A stretch of 46,726 nucleotides of DNA from Mesorhizobium metallidurans STM 2683 (GTDB lineage Bacteria; Pseudomonadota; Alphaproteobacteria; Rhizobiales; Rhizobiaceae). The translations under genes were made by a program, and so were the position numbers. Position 1 is the stretch's first letter. Every line of letters begins with the position of its first letter. Of the stretch, positions 38,763-46,726 are shown piece by piece. The DNA is taken from positions 1-46,726 of the forward strand of contig NZ_CAUM01000035.1 in the NCBI RefSeq assembly GCF_000350085.1, given 5' to 3'. The notes under the pieces are model-generated. The model was given only the letters and a program-made list of their open reading frames with translations. It searched no databases and was not told the origin of the DNA.

Positions 38763-39876
38763 CATCGCAGCCACCGCTTCGGCCGTCGTCGGCCGCTCCC
38801 TGTGGGGCGATGCCTGGGCGCGTCTCAAGGCAAATCGCGCCGCCATGTTCAGCCTCTACTATCTTGCTTTCATCGCGGCCATCAGCGTCTTTGGCCCCTG
38901 GTTCGCGCCGCATCAATACACCACCATCTATGCCGACTATGTGCGCACGCCGCCGAGCTTTTCGCCATATCCAAAAGCCGACATGATCGAGGTTGCGCTC
39001 GATGAAGCGATCAAGCGCATGCGTACCGACATCAAGGAGTGGCGCCAGGAAGGCAACAAGGTCTTCGTCACCGTCAAGTCGACCAGGCCGATCGACGACC
39101 GCAACATCCGCTATCTCGACCGTTCCGATGCCTTTGACGACACAAAGATCGAGAGCAAATCGCCCGACGGTCTCGAAGTGACGATGAGCGCCTCGATCAA
39201 GCAGCAATATTTCCTGTTCGGCACCGACAACACCGGCCGCGATCTGTTGTCGCGCACGCTGATGGCGGGACGCATCTCGCTGGCCATCGGTCTGCTCGCC
39301 GGCGTCGTGGCGGTGGTGATCGGCGTGCTCTACGGCGCCACCGCCGGTTTTGCCGGCGGCAAGGTCGATGAGGTCATGATGCGCATCGTCGACGTGCTCT
39401 ATTCGCTGCCGTTCATCTTCTTCGTCATCATGCTGGTGGTGTTCTTCGGCCGCAACTTCGTGCTGATGTTCCTGGCGGTGGGCGCCGTGCTGTGGCTCGA
39501 CATGGCGCGCATCGTGCGTGGCCAGGCGCTGTCGATCCGGCGCCAGGAATATGTCCAGGCGGCCGAAGCCCTGGGCGTCGGCCAGCGCGGCATCCTGGTC
39601 CGCCATGTCATACCCAACCTGCTCGGACCGGTGGTGATCTACATGACGCTGCTGGTGCCGCAGGTCATCATCCTGGAGAGCTTCCTGTCGTTCCTCGGCC
39701 TCGGCGTCCAGGAACCGATGACCAGTTGGGGCGTGCTGATCTCGGTCGGCGCCCAGAACATCGGCTCGGCGAACTGGTTGCTTCTGTTCCCGGCCTTCTT
39801 CCTCGTCTCGACGCTGTTTGCGCTGAACTTCGTCGGCGACGGCCTGCGCGATGCGCTCGACCCCAAGGACCGCTGA
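38755..39876 (+). CDS. oppC: oligopeptide ABC transporter permease OppC, with large periplasmic insert
   Basis: The second channel subunit. After the first membrane segment (about 30-47), a polar insert of roughly 120 residues precedes FGTDNTGRDLLSRTLMAGRISL, the usual OppC/DppC motif. Many bacterial OppC proteins carry a shorter loop here. The EAA loop is QEYVQAAEALGVGQRGILVRHVIPNLLGPVV. Starts at the ATG 38755, overlapping the oppB stop by 8 bases; ends 1 base before the oppDF start. The insert may shape the docking of OppA (inference). Confidence 0.93.
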   Translation: MTDIAATASAVVGRSLWGDAWARLKANRAAMFSLYYLAFIAAISVFGPWFAPHQYTTIYADYVRTPPSFSPYPKADMIEVALDEAIKRMRTDIKEWRQEGNKVFVTVKSTRPIDDRNIRYLDRSDAFDDTKIESKSPDGLEVTMSASIKQQYFLFGTDNTGRDLLSRTLMAGRISLAIGLLAGVVAVVIGVLYGATAGFAGGKVDEVMMRIVDVLYSLPFIFFVIMLVVFFGRNFVLMFLAVGAVLWLDMARIVRGQALSIRRQEYVQAAEALGVGQRGILVRHVIPNLLGPVVIYMTLLVPQVIILESFLSFLGLGVQEPMTSWGVLISVGAQNIGSANWLLLFPAFFLVSTLFALNFVGDGLRDALDPKDR

Positions 39877-39877
39877 G

Positions 39878-41497
<1,620 letters not shown>

Positions 41498-41510
41498 GGC
41501 GGAACCTCTT

Positions 41511-41813
41511 TTACTCTCGAACGATCGCGATTTCTCGCGACCAACTGCCCGGACAAATGCTCCTAAAAGGGCCGTCGACACTATAGGGAAAAATTTTCCG
41601 CTTGGAATCTCCGGGTGAAGGTTTCCAGTCCAAAACGGCACCACCGTGCCAAGCCCTCTCCTTCTGCTTTTCGTGGAGATATATTCGGCCACGGGTCTGC
41701 TTCAATTCGTCGGCTGTATCGTCAGAAACTACCCATTCTCCGGCTTCAAAAAGGCCATCTTGGAGTTTGGCCCAGTTCATTTTATGCTGACAAATGACGT
41801 GTATGTCGGTCAT
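41511..41813 (-). CDS. small protein of unknown function, downstream partner
   Basis: A 100-residue protein I do not recognise. It has no membrane segment or signal peptide and reads like a real soluble protein: it is rich in Trp and charged residues, with GRIYLHEKQKERAWHGG in the centre and DGPFRSICPGSW near the end. Its ATG overlaps the stop of the upstream small frame by 4 bases (ATGA), which supports both as coding. Base composition is lower in GC than the flanking operons (47 percent in 41581-41640). No function is proposed. Confidence 0.55.
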   Translation of the reverse strand: MTDIHVICQHKMNWAKLQDGLFEAGEWVVSDDTADELKQTRGRIYLHEKQKERAWHGGAVLDWKPSPGDSKRKIFPYSVDGPFRSICPGSWSREIAIVRE

Positions 41814-42043
41814 CCTCTCACGATGATCTCAATACTATCAGGAGAAACGCCAAAACTTTCCGCAAGACCCCGTTTGGCTTCTGCGATCGTTAACTTGAAA
41901 GGCTGATGAGTTGGGGTTCCCTGCGTTGTCGAATCATCATTTGAGGCCACTGTCGGAACCAGAGGTACTGCTTCCGACCATAAGGCCATCTTCCCAAAGC
42001 CCGAGCCGGTCAGCCGCCAACCTTTCTCTTCATCAGGATTCAC
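41810..42043 (-). CDS. small protein of unknown function, upstream partner
   Basis: A 77-residue frame starting at GTG 42043 with no clear ribosome-binding site. The first half is loose. The second half, TIAEAKRGLAESFGVSPDSIEIIVRG, looks like a compact helix-strand domain. The open frame extends 6 codons further upstream to a TAG at 42062-42064, so it may be the intact 3' part of a broken longer gene. It ends in an ATGA overlap with the next small gene. Function unknown. Confidence 0.45.
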   Translation of the reverse strand: MNPDEEKGWRLTGSGFGKMALWSEAVPLVPTVASNDDSTTQGTPTHQPFKLTIAEAKRGLAESFGVSPDSIEIIVRG

Positions 42044-42171
42044 CCATGAAGGAAACCGCGACTAAAGTCCTGCGGCCATTTCGTCAAAGTCGACATCTAT
42101 TGTCGATATTGTCGAGCACGATCGCAGTGAGCTTGGCCGGCGCGTTGCAGTCCGTGACCAGATATGAGTCA

Positions 42172-42199
42172 TTGGCATAATATGCCATTATCCTATATG
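42172..42199 (+). promoter_or_regulatory. parDE promoter and palindromic operator
   Basis: TGGCAT-AAT-ATGCCA (42173-42187) is a perfect palindrome. It overlaps a -35 like TTGGCA (42172-42177), followed after 15 bases by CTATAT (42193-42198). ParD-type antitoxins normally bind such sites to repress their own operon. AAGGAG at 42215-42220 then precedes the GTG of parD. Confidence 0.55.
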
Positions 42200-42226
42200 C
42201 TGCTCAACAGCTTCAAGGAGATTCCG

Positions 42227-42514
42227 GTGCCAACGCGTAACGTCGTCCTGACGGAACACCATGAAGAGGTGATCGAGGGGCTGGTGAAAACCGGCCGCTA
42301 CCAGAACGCCAGCGAAGTGCTGCGTGATGGTCTGCGTTTGGTCGAGCAGCGTGAGGCGCGGGAGAAGGCAAGGCTAGCCGCACTCGAAGAGGCGGCGCGC
42401 ATCGGATTTCGGGACCTCGAAGAGGGAAGATTCCGCGACGTGAGCAACGACAGGCTTGAGAAATTCATGAGCGGCTTGGGACGGCAGGCAAGCGTAAAAA
42501 ACGCCGGTCGGTGA
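42227..42514 (+). CDS. parD: ParD-type antitoxin
   Basis: A 95-residue ribbon-helix-helix antitoxin. The N-terminal PTRNVVLTEHHEEVIEGLVKTGRYQNASEVLRDGLRLVE is the classic ParD/CopG segment; the C-terminal half should wrap the toxin. The start is the GTG at 42227, set by AAGGAG 6 bases before it; an ATG 63 bases upstream lies inside the promoter. parE follows after 4 bases. A palindrome overlapping its promoter suggests autoregulation. Confidence 0.88.
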   Translation: MPTRNVVLTEHHEEVIEGLVKTGRYQNASEVLRDGLRLVEQREAREKARLAALEEAARIGFRDLEEGRFRDVSNDRLEKFMSGLGRQASVKNAGR

Positions 42515-42518
42515 GGCG

Positions 42519-42887
42519 GTGGCTGTCTATCGGCTTGCTGCGTCCGCCGAAGAAGATATCGTCGAGTTGCTGGCTTACACGGAAGCTAATTTCGGTGAGA
42601 TTGCGCGCGTCCGCTACGAACGGTTGCTGATCACGGCGCTGCGCGACATCGCGGCCGACCCTGAACGGCCAGGTAGCTTTGCCCGCAATGAACTCGGCGG
42701 CAAAGTCCGCAGCTATCATCTGCGGCACAGTCGCGAGCGCGCAAGGACCGAGCACGGCATCGTCCTGCGCCCGCGCCATCTCCTGCTCTATCACGTGGCC
42801 CGCGCCGATTTGATCGGTGTCGGCCGCGTTCTTCATGACGTGATGGAACTCGAACGCCATCTCCCGGCGAGCTACGGCGAGGACTGA
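42519..42887 (+). CDS. parE: ParE-type toxin
   Basis: A 122-residue RelE/ParE-superfamily toxin. The start YRLAASAEEDIVELLAYTEANFGE is the family's first strand and helix, and the central LGGKVRSYHLRHSRER and LLLYHVARADLIGVGRVLHDVMELERHL complete the fold. ParE proteins inhibit DNA gyrase; RelE-type ribosome-dependent cleavage is not expected without its catalytic residues, but the target is not shown by sequence. GTG start at 42519 with GAGG just before it. The length is slightly over the usual 95-105 because of an insert around residues 70-85. Confidence 0.86.
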   Translation: MAVYRLAASAEEDIVELLAYTEANFGEIARVRYERLLITALRDIAADPERPGSFARNELGGKVRSYHLRHSRERARTEHGIVLRPRHLLLYHVARADLIGVGRVLHDVMELERHLPASYGED

Positions 42888-42986
42888 GCGTCCGTGCTCT
42901 GAATACGCTCGTTGAGGGTTATGCCCTACTGAGAATGGGCCCCCATCCCAGGGGCTTCGGGAAACAACTAAGTCGCTTTGTTTTTC

Positions 42987-43063
42987 TGGTCGGAGTGGCA
43001 GGATTTGAACCTGCGACCCCATCGTCCCGAACGATGTGCGCTACCAGGCTGCGCTACACTCCG
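42987..43063 (-). tRNA. tRNA-Pro (anticodon CGG)
   Basis: A 77-base cloverleaf with encoded CCA. The acceptor starts CGGAGTG, the D-arm contains AGCGCAGCCTGGTAGCGCA, the anticodon loop TTCGGGA is closed by the stem CATCG/CGATG, and the T-arm carries GGTTCAAATCC. The anticodon CGG reads proline codon CCG. The gap to the phosphomannomutase gene (43064-43265) holds nothing else recognisable. Confidence 0.96.
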
Positions 43064-43265
43064 TGACCAGACCGCGGGCTTATAGCCGCCGCACCTCGTT
43101 CCTGCAAGCGCCAATGGAAGCGCCTTTGTCGCATTTCCTCGGCTTTTGCGGCAACGTCATACAGGTTTCGGTTTCCTGCCGGATAAACACGGCTTAAAGG
43201 CTTGTTTGGTAAGCGATCCACCGATACTGCCTCCGTGATTTCCAGCCACTTGGAGTTTTGCTGTC

Positions 43266-44786
43266 TTGCCCCTGAAGATCGTTAGCGAATCCCGTCCCAA
43301 CACTTTCGAGTTCGAAACATCGGCGCTGATCAAGCCGTCCGGCTTTCGCGAGTACGATGCGCGCTGGTGGTTCGGCCATCCGGCCTCGGCGGAGCCGCCG
43401 GAGCTCAATCTGATCGGTGTCCAGGCGCTCGGCATGGGGCTCGGCACGCTGATCCGGCGCCTGGGCGCGGGACCCGATATCGTCACCGGGCATGATTTCC
43501 GCTCCTATTCGCTGGCCATCAAGCTGGCGCTGGTTTCCGGTCTGATGGCCGCCGGCGCCCGCGTCAAGGATATCGGGTTGGCGCTGTCGCCGATGGCCTA
43601 TTTTGCCCAGTTCGCGCTCGACACGCCGTCCGTCGCCATGGTCACCGCCTCGCACAACGAGAATGGCTGGACCGGCGTCAAGATGGGCGCGGCGCGCCCC
43701 TTGACCTTCGGTCCCGAGGAGATGAGCGCGCTGAAGGCGATCGTGCTTGCCGGCGACTTCGACCTTGTCGGCGGCGGCTCCTACGACTTCGTTGCGGATT
43801 TCCGCAAGACCTATCTCGACGATCTGACCCGGGACAAGCGCATCTCGCGAAAGCTCAAGGTGGTCGCCGCTTGCGGCAATGGCACCGCCGGCGCCTTTGC
43901 GCCCGAGGCGCTGGAACGGATCGGCTGCGAGGTGATCCCGCTCGACGTCGAGCTCGATCATACGTTTCCGCATTACAATCCCAACCCCGAAGACATGCAG
44001 ATGCTGCACGCGATCCGCGACAAGGTGTTGGAGGCGGGAGCCGATGTCGGACTTGGCTTCGATGGCGACGGCGACCGCTGCGGCGTGGTCGACAATGAAG
44101 GCAACGAGATCTTCGCCGACAAGGTCGGCGTCATGCTGGCGCGCGACATTGCGCGCCTTTATCCGGGCTCGACCTTCGTCGTCGACGTCAAGTCGACCGG
44201 CCTGTTCAACACCGACGCCGCCTTGCGCGCCGATGGCGCCGTCACCGACTACTGGAAGACCGGCCACTCCTACATCAAACGGCGCGTGGCCGAGCTCGGC
44301 GCCATCGCCGGTTTCGAGAAATCCGGCCATTTCTTCTTCAACCCGCCGATCGGGCGCGGCTATGACGATGGCCTCATCACAGCCATCGCCATATGCGAGA
44401 TGCTGGACCGCAGCCCGACGAGCAGCATGGCCGATCTTTATCGCGATCTGCCGCTGACCTTCGGCACGCCGACCATGTCGCCGCATTGCGCCGACGCGGT
44501 GAAATATGGCGTTGTCGAGCGGGTCGTGTCCGACTTCCAGGCCATGAAACAGGATGGCGCGGCGTTTGCCGGGCAGAAGATCGTCGACCTGATCACCGTC
44601 AATGGCGTCCGCGTCGTTGCCGAGGACGGCACCTGGGGCCTGGTGCGGGCATCATCGAACAAGCCGGAACTCGTCGTCGTGGTCGAGAGCCCGGTGTCAT
44701 CAGAGCGGCGCCGGCAGATGTTCGAAGCCGTCGATGCCGTGCTGCGCCGCAGCCCGGAAGTCGGCGCCTACAACCAGACTTTTTAG
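43266..44786 (+). CDS. phosphomannomutase/phosphoglucomutase
   Basis: An alpha-D-phosphohexomutase (AlgC/ManB type) that interconverts hexose 6- and 1-phosphates, supplying mannose-1-P or glucose-1-P for glycans. The 506-residue protein has FREYDARWWFGHPASAEPPEL near the start, the phosphoserine site TASHNENG (Ser at 129), the metal loop DGDGDR at 266-271, and the sugar-binding FEKSGHFFFN. It differs from the glycogen-cluster pgm in motif and length. The start appears to be TTG 43266, with GGAG 10 bases upstream; no ATG or GTG gives the complete N-terminus. It stands alone next to the tRNA gene. Confidence 0.93.
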   Translation: MPLKIVSESRPNTFEFETSALIKPSGFREYDARWWFGHPASAEPPELNLIGVQALGMGLGTLIRRLGAGPDIVTGHDFRSYSLAIKLALVSGLMAAGARVKDIGLALSPMAYFAQFALDTPSVAMVTASHNENGWTGVKMGAARPLTFGPEEMSALKAIVLAGDFDLVGGGSYDFVADFRKTYLDDLTRDKRISRKLKVVAACGNGTAGAFAPEALERIGCEVIPLDVELDHTFPHYNPNPEDMQMLHAIRDKVLEAGADVGLGFDGDGDRCGVVDNEGNEIFADKVGVMLARDIARLYPGSTFVVDVKSTGLFNTDAALRADGAVTDYWKTGHSYIKRRVAELGAIAGFEKSGHFFFNPPIGRGYDDGLITAIAICEMLDRSPTSSMADLYRDLPLTFGTPTMSPHCADAVKYGVVERVVSDFQAMKQDGAAFAGQKIVDLITVNGVRVVAEDGTWGLVRASSNKPELVVVVESPVSSERRRQMFEAVDAVLRRSPEVGAYNQTF

Positions 44787-45083
44787 CTAGGCCGCGAATA
44801 GCAAGGAATTTTTGAACGTGGTATGAGCGACGTGCCGGCCAGCATCCTTTGCCCTCTGATCTGCGCGCTGACCCAGTATCTGGACAGCACCAGCGACAAG
44901 GTTCCTTAGCTGGCAGCCTCAAATAACGGAGGTGCAAACTTGATAAGTACGATGGCTTGTTGGCGTTGGCAATGAAGTTCGTGCAGATAGTCCCACTCGT
45001 GGTATCATAGTGAAACGTTTGATGTACAAGGGCTTGTTTCAGGCGTCGATCTCTGGCCACGCCAACTAGAGTTGCCAATTGCT
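44787..45083. other. 297-bp gap before the PIN-domain module
   Basis: No recognisable gene. A 28-codon frame at 44823-44909 has no ribosome-binding site and no known features. GC falls along this stretch. A TATCAT near 45000 could be a -10 box, but no good -35 partner was found. Confidence 0.5.
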
Positions 45084-45860
45084 ATGCCACGTAAACCCAA
45101 AATCGCGGGGCGGGGTGACGGTATCGAATACCGATTCAAGATCGATGCCTATAGCCCGGACACCATGCCTATGGCGCGGCTCGCACAATACATGGGCGAA
45201 CTCGCTGCGTTGTTGGGCGAACAGAATGCCGTGCACTTTAGGCGTGTGACGAAAGGCAGCACTGTCCTAAATGCGAGGATTGATCGTGAGGCGGCGCCGA
45301 AAGTTCGGGACCGTGTTGCTTCCGTTCGTGCCGGCGACGCGCCCGGTGAGCCCATGCGCGCGTTCAACATGCTTAACAAGTTTCTTAGGGACGACAACGC
45401 AATCGGGATTCTGCGTGATACGGCCCCGAGTGGCATCATTGTGCGCTTCCCAGGCAGGGAAATTGCAGAGGAAAAGTTCGCTTCCATTCGGCAGCAAGGG
45501 TCTATCGACGGCCTCGTGACAGGTATTCGAGGGAAAGACGATACAATTCACATAACCATTCAATCCGAAGGGCAGCAAATCAGTGGTTGCGAAACCAATC
45601 GAACAATCGCGAAGCAGCTTGGAGCCAAGCTCTTTGAGCCAGTGCGGTTGTTCGGGCGCGGTCGCTGGAGTCGTGATGCCGATGGGGAATGGGCTCTTCA
45701 ATACTTCAAGATCGAAAGCTTTGAAGCGTTGCAGGATGTGTCTTTGACTAATGCTCTGGCCGCGCTCAGAGAGATTCCAGCCGAGTGGGGTGACGACGCA
45801 TACAGCGAGCTTGAGAAGCTGCGTCACGGACCAGGGGGCCAACGGAATGGTGGTCATTGA
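45084..45860 (+). CDS. protein of unknown function paired with a PIN-domain protein
   Basis: A 258-residue soluble protein I do not recognise. The first half (about 15-135) is mixed alpha-beta and begins with IEYRFKIDAYSPDTMPMARLAQYMGELAALLGE. The second half (about 140-215) looks strand-rich, with paired Gly-Arg-Trp motifs in VRLFGRGRWSRDADGEWALQYFKIESFEAL, reminiscent of small beta-barrel nucleic-acid-binding folds (inference only). ATG at 45084 is preferred to a TTG four codons earlier; neither has a strong site. It overlaps the PIN gene by 14 bases. GC is 42 percent at 45541-45600 against 65 percent at 44041-44100, which suggests acquisition. Confidence 0.75.
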   Translation: MPRKPKIAGRGDGIEYRFKIDAYSPDTMPMARLAQYMGELAALLGEQNAVHFRRVTKGSTVLNARIDREAAPKVRDRVASVRAGDAPGEPMRAFNMLNKFLRDDNAIGILRDTAPSGIIVRFPGREIAEEKFASIRQQGSIDGLVTGIRGKDDTIHITIQSEGQQISGCETNRTIAKQLGAKLFEPVRLFGRGRWSRDADGEWALQYFKIESFEALQDVSLTNALAALREIPAEWGDDAYSELEKLRHGPGGQRNGGH

Positions 45861-46437
45861 CGCCACCACGTTGTTGCTAATGCTGCGTCCCGATACACCA
45901 GTTCCGCGCGGTCCAAACGGAGTACCGATTGATAGACCCAAGGATCGCATTGATTACTTGGTGCAGCAGCTAGATAAGGCAAAGGCGAAAATCGTCATAC
46001 CGACGCCTGCGTTGGGCGAAGCGTTGGTGAAGGCTGGAGCCGCCGCGACACAGCAGATCATTGACCACTTACAGCGCTATTCGGTTTTCAGTATTGAGCC
46101 GTTCGACACTCGCGCCGCTATCGAGGTAGCCGCAATGTCCCGCGAGGCGATGGGGAGCGGTAACAAACGGGGAGGTTCGGGCGCGACATGGGCGAAGGTG
46201 AAGTATGACCGCCAAATAGTCGCTATCGCCAAGGTCAATGGCGCAACGACGATCTATTCAGACGATGGCGACATCGCGACGTTGGGAAAACGCGCCAAAA
46301 TAAACGTGATCGGTCTGGCTGAATTGCCACTTCCACCTCAAAAAGCCCAGCTGGATTTGCTTGAACATGCCGCAGATATCACGAGGGCCGCAGGTGACAA
46401 GAAAGACCAAAACCAAGAGCCGCCCGAGCAAGAATGA
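45847..46437 (+). CDS. PIN-domain protein (putative ribonuclease)
   Basis: A 196-residue PIN-fold protein. The four-acid metal site is visible: Asp 5 in VIDATTLLL, Glu 58 in ALGEAL, Asp 121 in YDRQIVAIA and Asp 139 with neighbours in SDDGDIATL. It ends in a strand-like INVIGLAELPLP and an acidic, disordered tail. Most PIN toxins (VapC) are 120-140 residues; this one has an insert after residue 14 and a longer tail, and it lacks a small DNA-binding antitoxin upstream. ATG at 45847 overlaps the upstream gene by 14 bases, with GGGGG before it. RNA cleavage is likely from family knowledge; the target is unknown. Confidence 0.82.
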   Translation: MVVIDATTLLLMLRPDTPVPRGPNGVPIDRPKDRIDYLVQQLDKAKAKIVIPTPALGEALVKAGAAATQQIIDHLQRYSVFSIEPFDTRAAIEVAAMSREAMGSGNKRGGSGATWAKVKYDRQIVAIAKVNGATTIYSDDGDIATLGKRAKINVIGLAELPLPPQKAQLDLLEHAADITRAAGDKKDQNQEPPEQE

Positions 46438-46510
46438 CCCCGAGCAATCGGAGCTGCTTGTTCGGAAATTGCGGCGGACGAAGAACATTCGGTTGCGGAC
46501 GAACTCATGA
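46394..46510 (+). CDS. possible small basic protein
   Basis: A 38-codon frame from GTG 46394 to TGA 46510 overlaps the end of the PIN gene. It is very rich in Lys and Arg (MTRKTKTKSRPSK at the start). Its TGA overlaps an ATG (ATGA) that opens a 16-codon basic frame at 46507-46557 (MRRLAKTPPRPRVRRK). Either could be real or chance; no homolog is recognised. Confidence 0.25.
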   Translation: MTRKTKTKSRPSKNDPEQSELLVRKLRRTKNIRLRTNS

Positions 46511-46557
46511 GACGACTAGCGAAGACACCGCCTAGGCCGCGCGTGAGGCGTAAGTAG

Positions 46558-46726
46558 ATGGCGGTTCTCCGCAGCATCTTTTGGTTCGAGAAGGGGGAAC
46601 TGCGGGAGATCAGCGGGAAATTCACTTTGCGAAAGTGGGGCTATGAGGCGCGCTGGGAAGGCGAGGTCTTGTTAGCGCTGGCGATCCTTGCGGTGTTAGG
46701 GTTTGAAACGAACATCTGGATGGGAC
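46558..46726 (+). CDS. small membrane protein, cut by window end
   Basis: An open frame from ATG 46558, directly after the TAG of the preceding short frame, runs off the window (56 codons seen). It reads as a polar, Trp-containing segment starting MAVLRSIFWFEKGELREIS, then one hydrophobic stretch, VLLALAILAVLGF, near codons 37-49. The frame is complete as far as seen. It may be a third gene of the PIN-domain module. Unknown function; the 3' part is missing. Confidence 0.45.
   Translation, partial: MAVLRSIFWFEKGELREISGKFTLRKWGYEARWEGEVLLALAILAVLGFETNIWMG

Noticed and set aside
41498..42986. A genomic island with attachment repeats at tRNA-Pro
   Set aside because: No second copy of the tRNA 3' end and no integrase gene were seen in the window.
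44823..44909. A 28-codon frame with host-like codons before the PIN module
   Set aside because: No ribosome-binding site and no recognisable feature.

Overview
The window is chromosomal DNA of a GC-rich alphaproteobacterium of the order Rhizobiales, most likely Mesorhizobium or a close relative. This is inferred from gene content and protein style: a fused sulfate adenylyltransferase/APS kinase (CysNC), a FrcBCA-type sugar transporter with a divergent ROK regulator, a full glg cluster with a linked alpha-phosphoglucomutase, rhizobial-looking intergenic repeats, and a candidate CtrA site before tad genes. No database search was possible, so the genus is an inference.

Layout. (1) 1-8204 is a surface-polysaccharide locus: an ABC-2 export pair (permease and ATPase, minus strand), a large FlaA1/CapD-type sugar nucleotide dehydratase, a family 2 glycosyltransferase, a small phosphoglycosyl transferase, an NAD-dependent epimerase and an O-antigen ligase/polymerase-like membrane protein. 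Three copies of a roughly 105-bp double-hairpin repeat sit at the 3' ends of these units. (2) 8685-12329 is the sulfate-activation operon cysD-cysNC-cysQ. (3) An orphan VapB-type antitoxin (12512-12751) and a lone DegT/DnrJ aminotransferase (12880-14022) follow. (4) 14292-20145 is a sugar module: ROK regulator, FucU/RbsD mutarotase and PfkB sugar kinase on the minus strand, divergent from a FrcB-FrcC-FrcA-type ABC importer. A 38-bp interrupted palindrome lies between them. (5) 20299-33418 is a glycogen cluster: glgP, glgB, glgC, glgA, pgm, glgX and a GH13 alpha-glucosidase. It covers synthesis, branching, phosphorolysis, debranching and hydrolysis, and has a 188-bp repeat palindrome between pgm and glgX. 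(6) 33427-35691 is an isolated tadE-tadG pair on the minus strand with CtrA-like boxes upstream. (7) 36066-41497 is an oligopeptide ABC importer, oppA-oppB-oppC-oppDF. (8) 41498-43063 is accessory: two small overlapping unknown genes, a parDE toxin-antitoxin pair with a palindromic operator/promoter, and tRNA-Pro(CGG). (9) 43266-44786 is a phosphomannomutase/phosphoglucomutase. (10) 45084 to the window end is a lower-GC module: an unrecognised 258-residue protein overlapping a PIN-domain gene, followed by tightly packed small frames and a truncated membrane-protein gene.

How the parts fit: regions 1, 5 and 9 draw on the same hexose-phosphate and sugar-nucleotide pools. Region 4 brings in and phosphorylates a sugar, probably fructose, that can feed them. 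Region 2 makes APS/PAPS for cysteine synthesis or sulfation and recycles PAP. The best candidates for something undescribed are the PIN-domain module at the right end, the paired small unknown genes near the tRNA, the leader frame coupled to glgP, and the CtrA-like control of tadEG.
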